From Sulfitobacter sp. (lineage in GTDB: Bacteria; Pseudomonadota; Alphaproteobacteria; Rhodobacterales; Rhodobacteraceae), in contig JAPKCR010000048.1 of the NCBI GenBank assembly GCA_026421135.1, forward strand, positions 1 through 9,288: a stretch of DNA of 9,288 bases. The letters are read 5' to 3'. The notes below the pieces were generated by a model. It saw nothing but the letters and a program-made list of their open reading frames with translations. It was not told the origin of the DNA and did not search any database. The translations under genes were made by a program, and so were the position numbers. This document shows, piece by piece, positions 1-6,632 of this stretch. Position 1 is the stretch's first letter; every line of letters begins with the position of its first letter.

Positions 1-13
1 CGCTTCTTCAGAA

Positions 14-805
14 ATGACAGACTTTCGGCTGACACCTGACCCATCGTTAGTTCGTCAACACGAACCGGGTCAAATCATTGCGCCTGTGACTGACCTATGC
101 CGTAGCCCTTCCGGCGCACGGGACCGGCAATCGATTTATGGTGACGCACTGACCATTCTGGCCAATGAAGGCGGCTGGTCATATGTTCAGATGGGTAAAG
201 ACAGCTATTGTGGGTTTGTTCAGGAAACTGCAATTGGCCCGCGAACTCAGGCGACACATGTCGTCGCTGCCCCTGCCACCCACGTGTATGTTCAGCCTGA
301 TTGTAAAAGTCGGGATCTGGTGTCGCTTACCTTTGGCAGCAGAGTAAATGCCCTGAGTGTAGACAAAGGATTTGCGCAAACTGCATTGGGATACATTCCA
401 GTACAACATTTGAACGGCTTAGCTCCCAGCAACTTGGACCCCGGTGATTTTGCCCGTCTATTTCTGGGCACCCCCTATCTTTGGGGTGGCAACAGCCGTT
501 GGGGAATTGACTGCTCCGGCCTTGTTCAAGCGACCTTACTTGCCTGTGGCATTCCCTGTCCCGGCGACAGCGATCAACAGCTAGCGATGGTCGGAGAACA
601 ACTCCCTCCGGGCTCAGAATACAAACGCAATGATCTGTTATTCTGGAAGGGACACGTCGCATTGGTTCTTGAACCCGACCTTTTGATCCACGCAAATGCG
701 CATAAAATGGCTGTCACTTTGGAACCGATCACCACCGCGATTGCACGTATCGCAAAGGCTGACGGCCCGATAACGGGGCACAAGCGCCTCACATCCTTCA
801 GGTAA
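14..805 (+). CDS. NlpC/P60-family cysteine peptidase with N-terminal SH3-like region
   Basis: Probable cell-wall endopeptidase of the C40 (NlpC/P60) family, which cleaves peptide bonds in peptidoglycan stem peptides. The 263-residue protein has a bacterial-SH3-like first half (about residues 20-135, two repeats with GWSYVQ and GYIPVQ strands). The catalytic domain follows at about 140-260. The nucleophile is Cys167 in WGIDCSGLVQ, after the family-typical PYLWGGNS. His214 in WKGHVAL and His226 in LLIHAN are the likely other catalytic residues. No signal peptide or membrane segment is visible, so it is cytoplasmic or exported by an unseen route. The ATG at 14 has no clear ribosome-binding site. 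Its ATGA context would give an upstream gene a TGA at 15-17, which suggests translational coupling to a gene outside the window. The reading frame is also open to the left edge, so a slightly longer start cannot be excluded, although the N-terminus looks family-like. Confidence 0.9.
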   Translation: MTDFRLTPDPSLVRQHEPGQIIAPVTDLCRSPSGARDRQSIYGDALTILANEGGWSYVQMGKDSYCGFVQETAIGPRTQATHVVAAPATHVYVQPDCKSRDLVSLTFGSRVNALSVDKGFAQTALGYIPVQHLNGLAPSNLDPGDFARLFLGTPYLWGGNSRWGIDCSGLVQATLLACGIPCPGDSDQQLAMVGEQLPPGSEYKRNDLLFWKGHVALVLEPDLLIHANAHKMAVTLEPITTAIARIAKADGPITGHKRLTSFR

Positions 806-833
806 CCTTGACGGAATTGACCATATTCATCGC

Positions 834-1184
834 TTATGTATCGACAGCACGGATCAGCTTGCGCTCTAACACCCGCAGCACCGTGGCCAAGTTCTGCCCA
901 CGGCGCAAAACCTGCCCATTGGGACCGACAACCGCATACATTCCTTGCTTTAATCGCATCTTGGGCCGCTTTTCGATCCGGTACAGCGGCATCTCTGCTG
1001 TCCTGCGAAATACGGAGAATACAGCAACTTCGCGCAAGCATGAAATGCCGTAATCGCGCCATTCACCCGCTGCAACCATACGACCATAAAGCGACAAGAT
1101 CGGGGACAGTTCGGTGCGGTGGAACGCAACTTGCTCAGGCGCGCGCTCGTTCTTGTTGTTTGATGAGTGTAAGTGCAACGTCAT
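834..1184 (-). CDS. DUF2794 domain-containing protein
   Basis: A 116-residue protein of the DUF2794 family, which is conserved in alphaproteobacteria and has no established function. The recognisable core runs from FHRTELSPILSLYGRMVA (about 21-38) through EWRDYGI, VFSVFRRTAEMPLYRIEKRP and LKQGMYAVVGPNGQVLRRG to a C-terminal VLRVLERKLIRAV. It is soluble, basic and without membrane segments. The gene converges on the NlpC/P60 gene, with 28 bp between stop codons, and diverges from paaI. ATG at 1184 is the first possible start because an in-frame TAG lies only 3 nt upstream of it. It has no ribosome-binding site, and a TAGAAT hexamer directly abuts it. The true start could therefore be the TTG at codon 3, or translation may be leaderless. 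Family membership is firm from the core motifs; nothing in the context suggests a role. Confidence 0.9.
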   Translation of the reverse strand: MTLHLHSSNNKNERAPEQVAFHRTELSPILSLYGRMVAAGEWRDYGISCLREVAVFSVFRRTAEMPLYRIEKRPKMRLKQGMYAVVGPNGQVLRRGQNLATVLRVLERKLIRAVDT

Positions 1185-1199
1185 ATTCTAACAGTCGCG

Positions 1200-1214
1200 T
1201 TGATCGCAGATCAA
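1200..1214. promoter_or_regulatory. Perfect 6-3-6 palindrome, candidate operator in divergent spacer
   Basis: The sequence TTGATC-GCA-GATCAA is a perfect inverted repeat between the divergent DUF2794 and paaI genes. It is 16 bp upstream of the DUF2794 start and 88 bp upstream of the paaI start. It resembles the FNR/Anr family half-sites (TTGAT and ATCAA), but these are separated by 5 nt rather than the canonical 4. It is therefore not a standard FNR box and could belong to another dimeric regulator. The regulator is unknown. Confidence 0.4.
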
Positions 1215-1250
1215 ATCAAGCCCTAGGCCACATGAAATATCTTGAAGGTG

Positions 1251-1279
1251 TTACAGATTTTATGCAACTTACATATTTA
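1251..1279 (+). promoter_or_regulatory. Possible sigma-70-type promoter of paaI-paaK
   Basis: TTACAG (1251-1256) and TATTTA (1274-1279), 17 nt apart, form a plausible but weak -35/-10 pair in the AT-rich end of the 117-bp spacer. Transcription would start about 15 nt before the paaI ATG. That leaves a short leader without a ribosome-binding site. Alternative hexamer pairs in the same region are of similar quality. Confidence 0.3.
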
Positions 1280-1301
1280 TGAAACATGAAAGCCCCCACC
1301 T

Positions 1302-1739
1302 ATGACCCCCCAAACTCGTGCCGAGAAATCAGCCGCAGCCATGTGGGCCACAGATAAGGCCAGTCAAAACCTTGATATGCGCATCGACCATATCGCCCCG
1401 GGCAATGCGACCCTTTCGATGCCCGTGGCAGATACAATGTTGAATGGGCACGGCATTTGCCATGGGGGCTATATCTTTACGCTTGCCGACAGCGCTTTCG
1501 CATTTGCCTGCAATAGCTATAACCAACTTGTAGTCGCCCAGCAAAACCAGATCACATATCTTGCCCCCGGCAAGGCTGGTGAACGACTGACAGCAACGGC
1601 AGTTGAACAATCAAGGGTCGGGCGATCCGGCGTCTATGACGTAACAGTCACGGGGGAGAATGGTCGCACAATCGCGCTATTCCGTGGTTTGTCACGCACT
1701 ATGAAAGGCCAGCATTTCGAGGAGGAAATGACCCGATGA
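1302..1739 (+). CDS. paaI: PaaI-type hydroxyphenylacetyl-CoA thioesterase
   Basis: A 145-residue hotdog-fold acyl-CoA thioesterase of the PaaI family. In phenylacetate catabolism PaaI hydrolyses ring-hydroxylated or stalled aryl-CoA esters, which releases CoA and rescues the pathway. The diagnostic block is MLNGHGICHGGYIFTLADSAFAFACN (about 46-71). It contains Asn48, the HGG motif at 54-56 and Asp63, which matches the catalytic Asp of E. coli PaaI. A C-terminal GVYDVTVTGENGRTIALFRGLSR strand pair matches the family, and total length is typical. ATG 1302 is the first start after an in-frame TGA at 1287. No good ribosome-binding site precedes it, only a C-rich stretch. The stop overlaps the paaK start as ATGA (1736-1739), so the two are translationally coupled. 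That pairing strongly supports a phenylacetate role over a generic thioesterase. Confidence 0.93.
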   Translation: MTPQTRAEKSAAAMWATDKASQNLDMRIDHIAPGNATLSMPVADTMLNGHGICHGGYIFTLADSAFAFACNSYNQLVVAQQNQITYLAPGKAGERLTATAVEQSRVGRSGVYDVTVTGENGRTIALFRGLSRTMKGQHFEEEMTR

Positions 1740-3046
1740 AAGACCTCACCCCAGCACGTGAAAGCCTTGACCCCATTGAGATCGCCAGCCGGGATGAGAT
1801 CAGCGCCTTGCAATTGGAGCGTCTGAAATGGTCCTTGCGACATGCCTATGACAACGTGCCTTTCTATCGCAAAAGCTTTGATGATGCGGGGGTGCATCCC
1901 GACGATCTCCACGATCTTAGCGATCTGGCTAAATTTCCGTTCACCGTTAAGACCGACCTGCGCGACAATTACCCCTTTGGGATGTTTGCCGTTCCCCGCC
2001 AACAAATCGCCCGCATCCATGCTTCTTCCGGCACGACGGGCCAACCGACAGTCGTTGGGTATACCAAAACAGATCTTGAGAACTGGGGCACCGTCGTCGC
2101 CCGGTCTTTGCGCGCCGCCGGTCTGAAACCTGGCGACATGCTGCACAATGCCTATGGATACGGATTGTTTACCGGCGGGTTGGGTATTCACCTAGGGGCC
2201 GACAAGCTTGGTATCAGCACGGTGCCCATTTCTGGCGGCATGACCCCGCGCCAGGTGCGCCTGATCGAAGATTTCAAACCCAATGGCATCACGGTTACCC
2301 CGTCTTATGCCCTGTCGATCCTCGATGAATATGCCCGCCAAGGCATCGATCCGCGCCAGTCCTCGCTTGAGGTGGGAATATTCGGGGCCGAACCATGGAC
2401 AAACGCTATGCGGCTCGAAATCGAGCAGGCGTTCGATATGCACGCCGTTGATATCTATGGACTATCCGAAATTATGGGTCCGGGTGTATCCTGCGAATGC
2501 GTCGAAACCAAAGACGGCCTGCATATCTGGGAAGATCATTTTTATCCTGAGATCATAAATCCAGAAACAGGGCAGCCCGTTGCCGATGGCGAAAAAGGCG
2601 AACTGGTATTCACCTCGTTGACGAAAGAGGCATTTCCGATCATCCGCTATCGCACCCGTGATCTAACTCGGCTTTTGGCAGGCACCGCGCGCAGCATGCG
2701 GCGGATGGAAAAAGTCACCGGCCGCAGCGACGACATGATCATCCTGCGCGGCGTAAACGTCTTTCCCACCCAGATCGAAGAAGCGTTGATGTCCATTTCT
2801 GACCTTGCTCCGCATTTCCAGATCGAATTGTCCAAACCCGGCCGCATGGATCAAATGCGTGTTTTTTGCGAATGCGCCAGCCACGACATCAGTGCCGATG
2901 CTCGAATGGCTGCCGCAGCCGCCCTTGCTGCACAGATCAAGGAAACTGTTGGCATCAGCGTCAAAATTGAAGTCGGCGATGTGGGCGTCGTCGCGCGTTC
3001 CGAAGGTAAAGCGGTGCGTATCATCGACAACAGGCCAAAAACATGA
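1736..3046 (+). CDS. paaK: Phenylacetate-CoA ligase PaaK
   Basis: A 436-residue, full-length adenylate-forming enzyme that converts phenylacetate, ATP and CoA to phenylacetyl-CoA, the first step of aerobic phenylacetate degradation; it acts in the cytoplasm. Visible motifs are the phosphate-binding loop SSGTTGQP (97-104), the adenine-binding YGLSEIMGPG (241-250), YRTRDLT around Asp309, the hinge region GRSDDMIILRGVNVFPTQIEE (329-349), and a C-terminal Lys425 in RSEGKAVR that fits the A10 adenylation lysine. A strong GAGGAGG (1719-1725) inside the paaI end lies 10 nt before ATG 1736. No ring-epoxidase (paaABCDE), paaZ or paaG genes are adjacent, and unrelated genes follow. The remaining pathway must lie elsewhere if it is present. 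Ligases of this family may accept other aryl acetates, so exact substrate range is inferred. Confidence 0.95.
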   Translation: MKDLTPARESLDPIEIASRDEISALQLERLKWSLRHAYDNVPFYRKSFDDAGVHPDDLHDLSDLAKFPFTVKTDLRDNYPFGMFAVPRQQIARIHASSGTTGQPTVVGYTKTDLENWGTVVARSLRAAGLKPGDMLHNAYGYGLFTGGLGIHLGADKLGISTVPISGGMTPRQVRLIEDFKPNGITVTPSYALSILDEYARQGIDPRQSSLEVGIFGAEPWTNAMRLEIEQAFDMHAVDIYGLSEIMGPGVSCECVETKDGLHIWEDHFYPEIINPETGQPVADGEKGELVFTSLTKEAFPIIRYRTRDLTRLLAGTARSMRRMEKVTGRSDDMIILRGVNVFPTQIEEALMSISDLAPHFQIELSKPGRMDQMRVFCECASHDISADARMAAAAALAAQIKETVGISVKIEVGDVGVVARSEGKAVRIIDNRPKT

Positions 3047-3152
3047 GCCGGTTTGCGATCTAGCGCACAGCGCACCTTTTCAGGCAACGCATCGTCAGTT
3101 TGCACGATCCAGCGATGCATCTGTGCTATTTTGTCTGACTGGTTTATGATCC

Positions 3153-3181
3153 TTGAAATTAGGGGAAGCCAAGTTTAGAAT
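3153..3181 (+). promoter_or_regulatory. Predicted promoter of mbfA
   Basis: TTGAAA (3153-3158) and TAGAAT (3176-3181), separated by exactly 17 nt, form a good sigma-70-type promoter. The -10 hexamer lies inside the ICE-like palindrome. A start near 3187-3189 gives a leader of about 20 nt that includes the AGGTGG ribosome-binding site of mbfA. Confidence 0.6.
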
Positions 3182-3190
3182 TGTTCTAAC
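3174..3190. promoter_or_regulatory. ICE-like / Irr box upstream of mbfA
   Basis: TTTAGAA-TTG-TTCTAAC contains a perfect TTAGAA/TTCTAA inverted repeat with a 3-nt spacer. It differs by one base from the symmetric iron control element (TTTAGAA-N3-TTCTAAA) bound by the alphaproteobacterial haem-responsive regulator Irr. It overlaps the predicted -10 and ends 17 nt before the mbfA ATG, an ideal repressor position. mbfA is an established Irr-repressed gene in rhizobia and Agrobacterium. The predicted effect is repression at low iron and expression when iron is sufficient. Confidence 0.75.
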
Positions 3191-3207
3191 ATTTGAATAG
3201 GTGGCAC

Positions 3208-4182
3208 ATGCTGTTTTCCCTAAATCGAAAACGTTTCAAGGACTTGTCCGAGCAGGAAATCATCGCTCTCGCAATTTCATCAGAGGAAGACGATGCCCGC
3301 ATCTATCGCGGATATGCGGAAAACCTTCGCGAAGAATACCCCGACAGCGCAGCCATTTTCGAAGGCATGGCCGCCGAGGAAGACGACCACCGCCAACGCC
3401 TTATTGACCTGCACACCGACCGTTTCGGGCCGACGATCCCATTGATCCGGCGCGAACATGTGTCGGGCTATTATGCACGCACCCCCGTTTGGTTGATCGA
3501 AAACCTTGGTCTCGACCGCATTCGGGCGGAAGCCGCGGCAATGGAAAAGTCGGCCGAGGCGTTTTACCTTCAGGCCGCTGCACGCACCACTGACGCCGCC
3601 ACCCGCAAGTTGCTCGGTGATCTCGCTGCCGCCGAAGCAGGCCACCAACGCACAGCAGACGACCTGGTCGCGACACATTTGGACGCGGAAACTATTAGCA
3701 AGGAAGACACCGATGCACATCGCCAGTTCGTACTGACCTGGGTACAACCGGGGTTAGCCGGCTTGATGGACGGCTCTGTCTCGACCCTCGCTCCGATCTT
3801 TGCCACTGCCTTCGCGACGCACGATACATGGACAACATTTCTAGTCGGCCTCGCGGCATCGCTGGGGGCAGGCATTTCGATGGGCTTCACCGAAGCAGCG
3901 TCAGATGATGGTCAGATTTCGGGCCGCGGCTCCCCTGTGAAACGCGGACTTTCTGCTGGTGTGATGACAGCGCTTGGGGGGTTGGGCCACGCACTGCCAT
4001 ATTTGATTACGGATTTCTGGACCGCGACAATCATTGCCTTCGCCGTTGTGTTTGTTGAACTTTGGGCCATTGCGTGGATTCAAAACCGCTATATGAACAC
4101 ACCCTTTTTCCGGGCCGCGTTCCAAGTTGTCTTGGGTGGTGCACTGGTGTTCGCCGTTGGCGTTGTGATTGGGTCAGGTTAA
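3208..4182 (+). CDS. mbfA: Membrane-bound ferritin MbfA (ferritin-like plus VIT1 iron exporter)
   Basis: A 324-residue inner-membrane protein with a cytoplasmic ferritin-like domain (about 10-165) fused to a VIT1/CCC1-type transporter domain (about 178-324). Family members export iron and protect against iron overload and peroxide stress. The iron-binding helices show [10 protein letters not shown] (24-33), the first ExxH at Glu58-His61, Glu113, and the second ExxH at Glu143-His146. The membrane part begins with [18 protein letters not shown], typical of VIT1 proteins, followed by hydrophobic segments near 207-230, 246-266, 271-291 and 303-322. A TTG at 3193 would add five residues, but it overlaps the predicted transcription start region. 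ATG 3208 has AGGTGG just upstream and a family-like [11 protein letters not shown]-terminus, so I chose the ATG. The ICE-like box in the promoter points to Irr control. The downstream AEC gene may be cotranscribed. Confidence 0.93.
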   Translation: MLFSLNRKRFKDLSEQEIIALAISSEEDDARIYRGYAENLREEYPDSAAIFEGMAAEEDDHRQRLIDLHTDRFGPTIPLIRREHVSGYYARTPVWLIENLGLDRIRAEAAAMEKSAEAFYLQAAARTTDAATRKLLGDLAAAEAGHQRTADDLVATHLDAETISKEDTDAHRQFVLTWVQPGLAGLMDGSVSTLAPIFATAFATHDTWTTFLVGLAASLGAGISMGFTEAASDDGQISGRGSPVKRGLSAGVMTALGGLGHALPYLITDFWTATIIAFAVVFVELWAIAWIQNRYMNTPFFRAAFQVVLGGALVFAVGVVIGSG

Positions 4183-4230
4183 GAGCGACACGCAGTTGCA
4201 CCCGTCCTCGTTGCCAGCTACGAATTTCAT

Positions 4231-5160
4231 ATGTTGGCGATCCTACTCAAAACTTTACCATTTTTCGCGCTGATCGGTCTTGGCTACTGGGCTGGCCGTA
4301 CACGTTTCTTTACAGCCGAAGCGACGGCTTACCTTACCAAATTCGTGTTCTATTTTGCCCTCTCCGCGATGCTTTTCCATTTCGCCGCAAACCTGTCCTT
4401 GGCTGATGTCTGGGATAGTCGCTTGGTCGCGGCTTATCTATGGGGAACGGCTTTCGTCTATGGCATCGCAACGCTCGTTGGGTTCCTGCGCAATCTAGAT
4501 GTCGCGAATAATGCAATGGAGGCGCAATGCGCCGTCATCGGGAACACCGGTTTTTTGGGGGTCCCCATGCTCACCCTTCTTTTGGGCCCCGAGGCTATTG
4601 GACCCGTTGTTCTGGTTCTTGCAGTCGACTTGATCGTTTTTTCCAGCTTGATCGTGATCCTTATTACCGGCAGCCGAGATGGCCAAATGAGCTTGCGCGT
4701 CTTGCGCACGATCGGCATGGGCCTATTGAAAAATCCTATGATCGTGGCGATGGTTCTAGGTTTTGTTTGGTCCGGCCTACGTGTGCCGATCCCAACCCCG
4801 ATGAACGATTTCCTCGTCATTCTGGGCGGTGCTGCAACCCCCGGGGCGCTCTTTGCGATTGGTGCATCATTGGCCTCGAAATCCGCCGAAAAACTTCAGG
4901 TTGCCGGTTGGCTGACCTTTTGCAAACTGGTGCTACACCCCGCCTTTGTAGCATTGGCAGCCCTTTGGTTCTTTAAGGTCGATCCTTACAAAGCCGGCGT
5001 CATCATCGCCGCAGCTTCCCTTCCCGTGGCGGGCAACGTCTATATGCTGGCGCAACATTATAACGTCGGCCCGGCCCGAGTGTCGGCAGCCATCCTTGTT
5101 TCTACCGCTCTTAGCATCTTTACGGTCAGCGCCATCATCGCATGGGTCATAACCTTCTAA
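4231..5160 (+). CDS. AEC-family (auxin efflux carrier-like) permease
   Basis: A 309-residue integral membrane protein with about ten hydrophobic segments arranged as two five-helix halves, as expected for the AEC/BART superfamily. Recognisable blocks are the N-terminal LLKTLPFFALIGLGYWAGR, NTGFLGVPML (105-114), LLKNPMIVAMVLG (165-177), PGALFAIGASLA (204-215), LHPAFVALAALWF (235-247) and ASLPVAGNVYMLAQHY (262-277). Bacterial members are associated with organic-acid or amino-acid-derived substrates, but the substrate here cannot be read from sequence. ATG 4231 is the first start after the mbfA stop. No ribosome-binding site is visible. The frame is the same as that of mbfA, with 16 open codons between the mbfA TAA and this ATG. 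The short 48-bp gap without a visible terminator suggests cotranscription with mbfA. The plus-strand TAA overlaps a minus-strand TAG belonging to a possible gene remnant. Confidence 0.9.
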   Translation: MLAILLKTLPFFALIGLGYWAGRTRFFTAEATAYLTKFVFYFALSAMLFHFAANLSLADVWDSRLVAAYLWGTAFVYGIATLVGFLRNLDVANNAMEAQCAVIGNTGFLGVPMLTLLLGPEAIGPVVLVLAVDLIVFSSLIVILITGSRDGQMSLRVLRTIGMGLLKNPMIVAMVLGFVWSGLRVPIPTPMNDFLVILGGAATPGALFAIGASLASKSAEKLQVAGWLTFCKLVLHPAFVALAALWFFKVDPYKAGVIIAAASLPVAGNVYMLAQHYNVGPARVSAAILVSTALSIFTVSAIIAWVITF

Positions 5161-5238
5161 CCTTCACCCTTTTTCAAATACTCATCGCGCAGCGTCCAGC
5201 CCTTGCCGCCCGCGCGAATGCCAGTTAGCCATAAGCCA
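5157..5238 (-). pseudogene. Possible C-terminal remnant of a lost gene, antisense in spacer before fghA
   Basis: The minus-strand frame ending in TAG at 5159-5157 reads like a natural protein tail: VGLWLTGIRAGGKGWTLRDE followed by YLKKGEG. It uses mostly common codons. No ATG, GTG or TTG start occurs in this frame within the spacer, and further upstream it would run into the start region of fghA. The stop codon overlaps the AEC gene stop, the same convergent arrangement as at the hydrolase/MFS junction. This could be the 3' end of a convergent gene truncated by deletion. It could also be chance, because about 26 open codons are not statistically remarkable. The parent family is not recognised. 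Confidence 0.25.
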
Positions 5239-5262
5239 ACATCCCTACACAGGAGGAACCCG

Positions 5263-6096
5263 ATGAAGACCGTTTCCGAAAACACCAGCTTTCGTGGCAC
5301 GCAAGGGGTCTATTCTCACCTGTCCACCTCGTGCAATTGCGAAATGACCTTTGGCCTTTTCTTGCCCGAAGAAGCCAAGCAAGGGCCCGTACCCCTGCTG
5401 TGGTTCCTTTCCGGCCTCACCTGCACCCACGAAAACGCCATGACCAAAGCCGGGGCGCAGGCTTGGGCGTCCGAGCACGGGATCGCAGTGGTTTTCCCTG
5501 ATACATCCCCGCGGGGCGACGAGGTTGCAGATGACGATGCCTACGATCTGGGCAAAGGCGCAGGATTTTATGTGAATGCGACCCAAGATCCCTGGCAGCC
5601 GCACTTCCAAATGTGGAGCTATATTGCGGACGAACTGCCTGCTCTCCTCGCTGAGAACTTCTCGCTTGATATGGACCGTCAGGCCATTTGCGGACATTCC
5701 ATGGGCGGGCACGGTGCATTAACGCTCGCGATGAACTTGGGCGGGCGTTTCAAGTCGGTGTCGGCATTCGCCCCAATTGCAAATCCATCTGCCGGCGACT
5801 GGGGCCGAAAACAGATGAACGCCTATTTAGGGTCTGACGAAGCTGCTTGGACCAAACATGATGCCACCCTATTGATGGCAGAAAAAGGCTTTGACGGACC
5901 GGTTCTGATTGACCAAGGCACCGATGATCAATTCCTTGACCTTTTAAAGCCAGAGGCTTTGGCCGCAGCAATCGCCAAGCGCCGTCAGAACGCCACCTTC
6001 CGCATGCAGCCGGGATATGATCACAGTTATTTCTTTATCTCGACCTTTATGGAAGATCACATCGCCTTCCATGCAGACGCGCTTTACGCAGATTGA
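5263..6096 (+). CDS. fghA: S-formylglutathione hydrolase
   Basis: A 277-residue esterase-D-type alpha/beta hydrolase that cleaves S-formylglutathione to glutathione and formate, the second step of glutathione-dependent formaldehyde detoxification, in the cytoplasm. Family signatures are [39 protein letters not shown] (47-64), [11 protein letters not shown], and [13 protein letters not shown] (99-111). The nucleophile elbow is GHSMGG with Ser146, Asp222 lies in DQGTDDQFL, and His254 in [12 protein letters not shown]; together these form a complete Ser-Asp-His triad. Length matches E. coli FrmB/YeiG. The frame is open back to 5203, but ATG 5263 has a perfect AGGAGG at 5251-5256 and aligns with family N-termini. 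It heads a five-gene same-strand run, with the YaiI gene 10 bp downstream. No formaldehyde dehydrogenase gene lies beside it in this window. Confidence 0.96.
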   Translation: MKTVSENTSFRGTQGVYSHLSTSCNCEMTFGLFLPEEAKQGPVPLLWFLSGLTCTHENAMTKAGAQAWASEHGIAVVFPDTSPRGDEVADDDAYDLGKGAGFYVNATQDPWQPHFQMWSYIADELPALLAENFSLDMDRQAICGHSMGGHGALTLAMNLGGRFKSVSAFAPIANPSAGDWGRKQMNAYLGSDEAAWTKHDATLLMAEKGFDGPVLIDQGTDDQFLDLLKPEALAAAIAKRRQNATFRMQPGYDHSYFFISTFMEDHIAFHADALYAD

Positions 6097-6106
6097 TCGA
6101 AATAAC

Positions 6107-6556
6107 ATGACAGCCCTCTACATAGATGCGGACGCCTGCCCTGTAAAAGCCGAGGCCGAGCGTGTTGCGACCCGTCACAAGATCCGGATGTACATTGTGT
6201 CGAATGGCGGTTTGCGGCCCTCGCAAAACCCGCTGGTGGAAAATGTCATTGTGGCAGACGGACCAGACATAGCGGACATCTGGATTGCAGAACGCTGCGG
6301 CGCTGGCGATGTCGTCGTGACGGGCGATATTCCACTTGCTGCGCGATGCGTCGAGGCTGGCGCGCGCGTCTTAAAACACAATGGCGAGGCGCTCACAGCG
6401 GCAAATATCGGCAATGTTCTTGCGACCCGCGATCTAATGACTGACTTGCGTGCCGCTGACCCGTTCCGACAAGGCGGCGGGAAAAGCTTTACAAAAGCGG
6501 ACCGCTCCCGTTTTCTGGAAGCCTTGGAACGTGAAATTCGAGCGGCTCAGCGGTAA
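6107..6556 (+). CDS. YaiI/YqxD (UPF0178, DUF188) family protein
   Basis: A 149-residue protein of the UPF0178 family, widespread in bacteria and without an established biochemical function. The fold is thought to be PIN/NYN-like on account of the conserved acidic residues. Visible signatures are [19 protein letters not shown] (3-21), the glycine-rich [34 protein letters not shown] (about 67-78) and the C-terminal [19 protein letters not shown]. The acidic residues in DADACP and GDIPLA are the family hallmarks. ATG 6107 begins 10 bp after the fghA stop with only a weak GA-rich leader. An upstream in-frame ATG at 6017 lies inside fghA and would add 30 unlikely residues, so I rejected it. Cotranscription with fghA is likely; a functional link to formaldehyde metabolism is not implied by the sequence. 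Confidence 0.93.
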   Translation: MTALYIDADACPVKAEAERVATRHKIRMYIVSNGGLRPSQNPLVENVIVADGPDIADIWIAERCGAGDVVVTGDIPLAARCVEAGARVLKHNGEALTAANIGNVLATRDLMTDLRAADPFRQGGGKSFTKADRSRFLEALEREIRAAQR

Positions 6557-6587
6557 CGCAGACCATTTTATTTCAAAGAAAACGAAC

Positions 6588-6609
6588 CGGAATTTTTCTG
6601 AAAATTCCG
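6588..6609 (+). repeat. Perfect 9-bp-stem hairpin between yaiI-like and HAD genes
   Basis: The nine bases CGGAATTTT (6588-6596), a TCTG loop (6597-6600) and AAAATTCCG (6601-6609) form a perfect inverted repeat. It occupies the only sizeable gap (76 bp) inside the five-gene run, 24 bp upstream of the HAD start. No T-tract follows, so it does not match a standard intrinsic terminator. It could stabilise or mark the 3' end of the upstream message, or act as a protein-binding site. Confidence 0.6.
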
Positions 6610-6632
6610 TCCCCAACCCAAAGGGCACTCCC

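Noticed and set aside
1..17. Possible tail of an upstream gene ending in TGA at 15-17 (codons LLQK), overlapping the NlpC/P60 start as ATGA
   Set aside because: Only four codons are visible and another frame is also open, so neither the frame nor the family can be established. It is mentioned only as support for coupling.
327..1062. Long minus-strand open frames over the NlpC/P60 gene, including 574-1062
   Set aside because: Antisense shadows of clear genes on the other strand or in another frame; no family-like motifs.
1183..1190. TTCTAA-like half of an ICE motif near the DUF2794 start
   Set aside because: No matching TTAGAA arm at the right distance; a single half-site is not evidence of Irr binding.
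1200..1214. Canonical FNR/FnrL box
   Set aside because: The half-sites match but the spacer is 5 nt instead of 4, so I kept it only as an unassigned palindrome.
3091..3108. ATCGT / ACGAT inverted repeat in the paaK-mbfA spacer
   Set aside because: Five-bp arms are expected by chance, and the position is 45 bp upstream of the promoter -35 without other support. The rest of 3047-3150 shows nothing recognisable.
2851..3120. Minus-strand open frame of 89 codons across the paaK end and spacer
   Set aside because: Mostly antisense to the conserved paaK C-terminus, without a recognisable family, and explained as a shadow of paaK.
3193..3207. TTG start for mbfA giving MNRWH as extra N-terminal residues
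   Set aside because: It lies next to the predicted transcription start and ICE box, has no ribosome-binding site and adds non-family residues. ATG 3208 with AGGTGG is better.
5203..5262. 20-codon upstream extension of fghA
   Set aside because: ATG 5263 has a perfect AGGAGG and the family N-terminus begins there; the extension is low-quality open frame.
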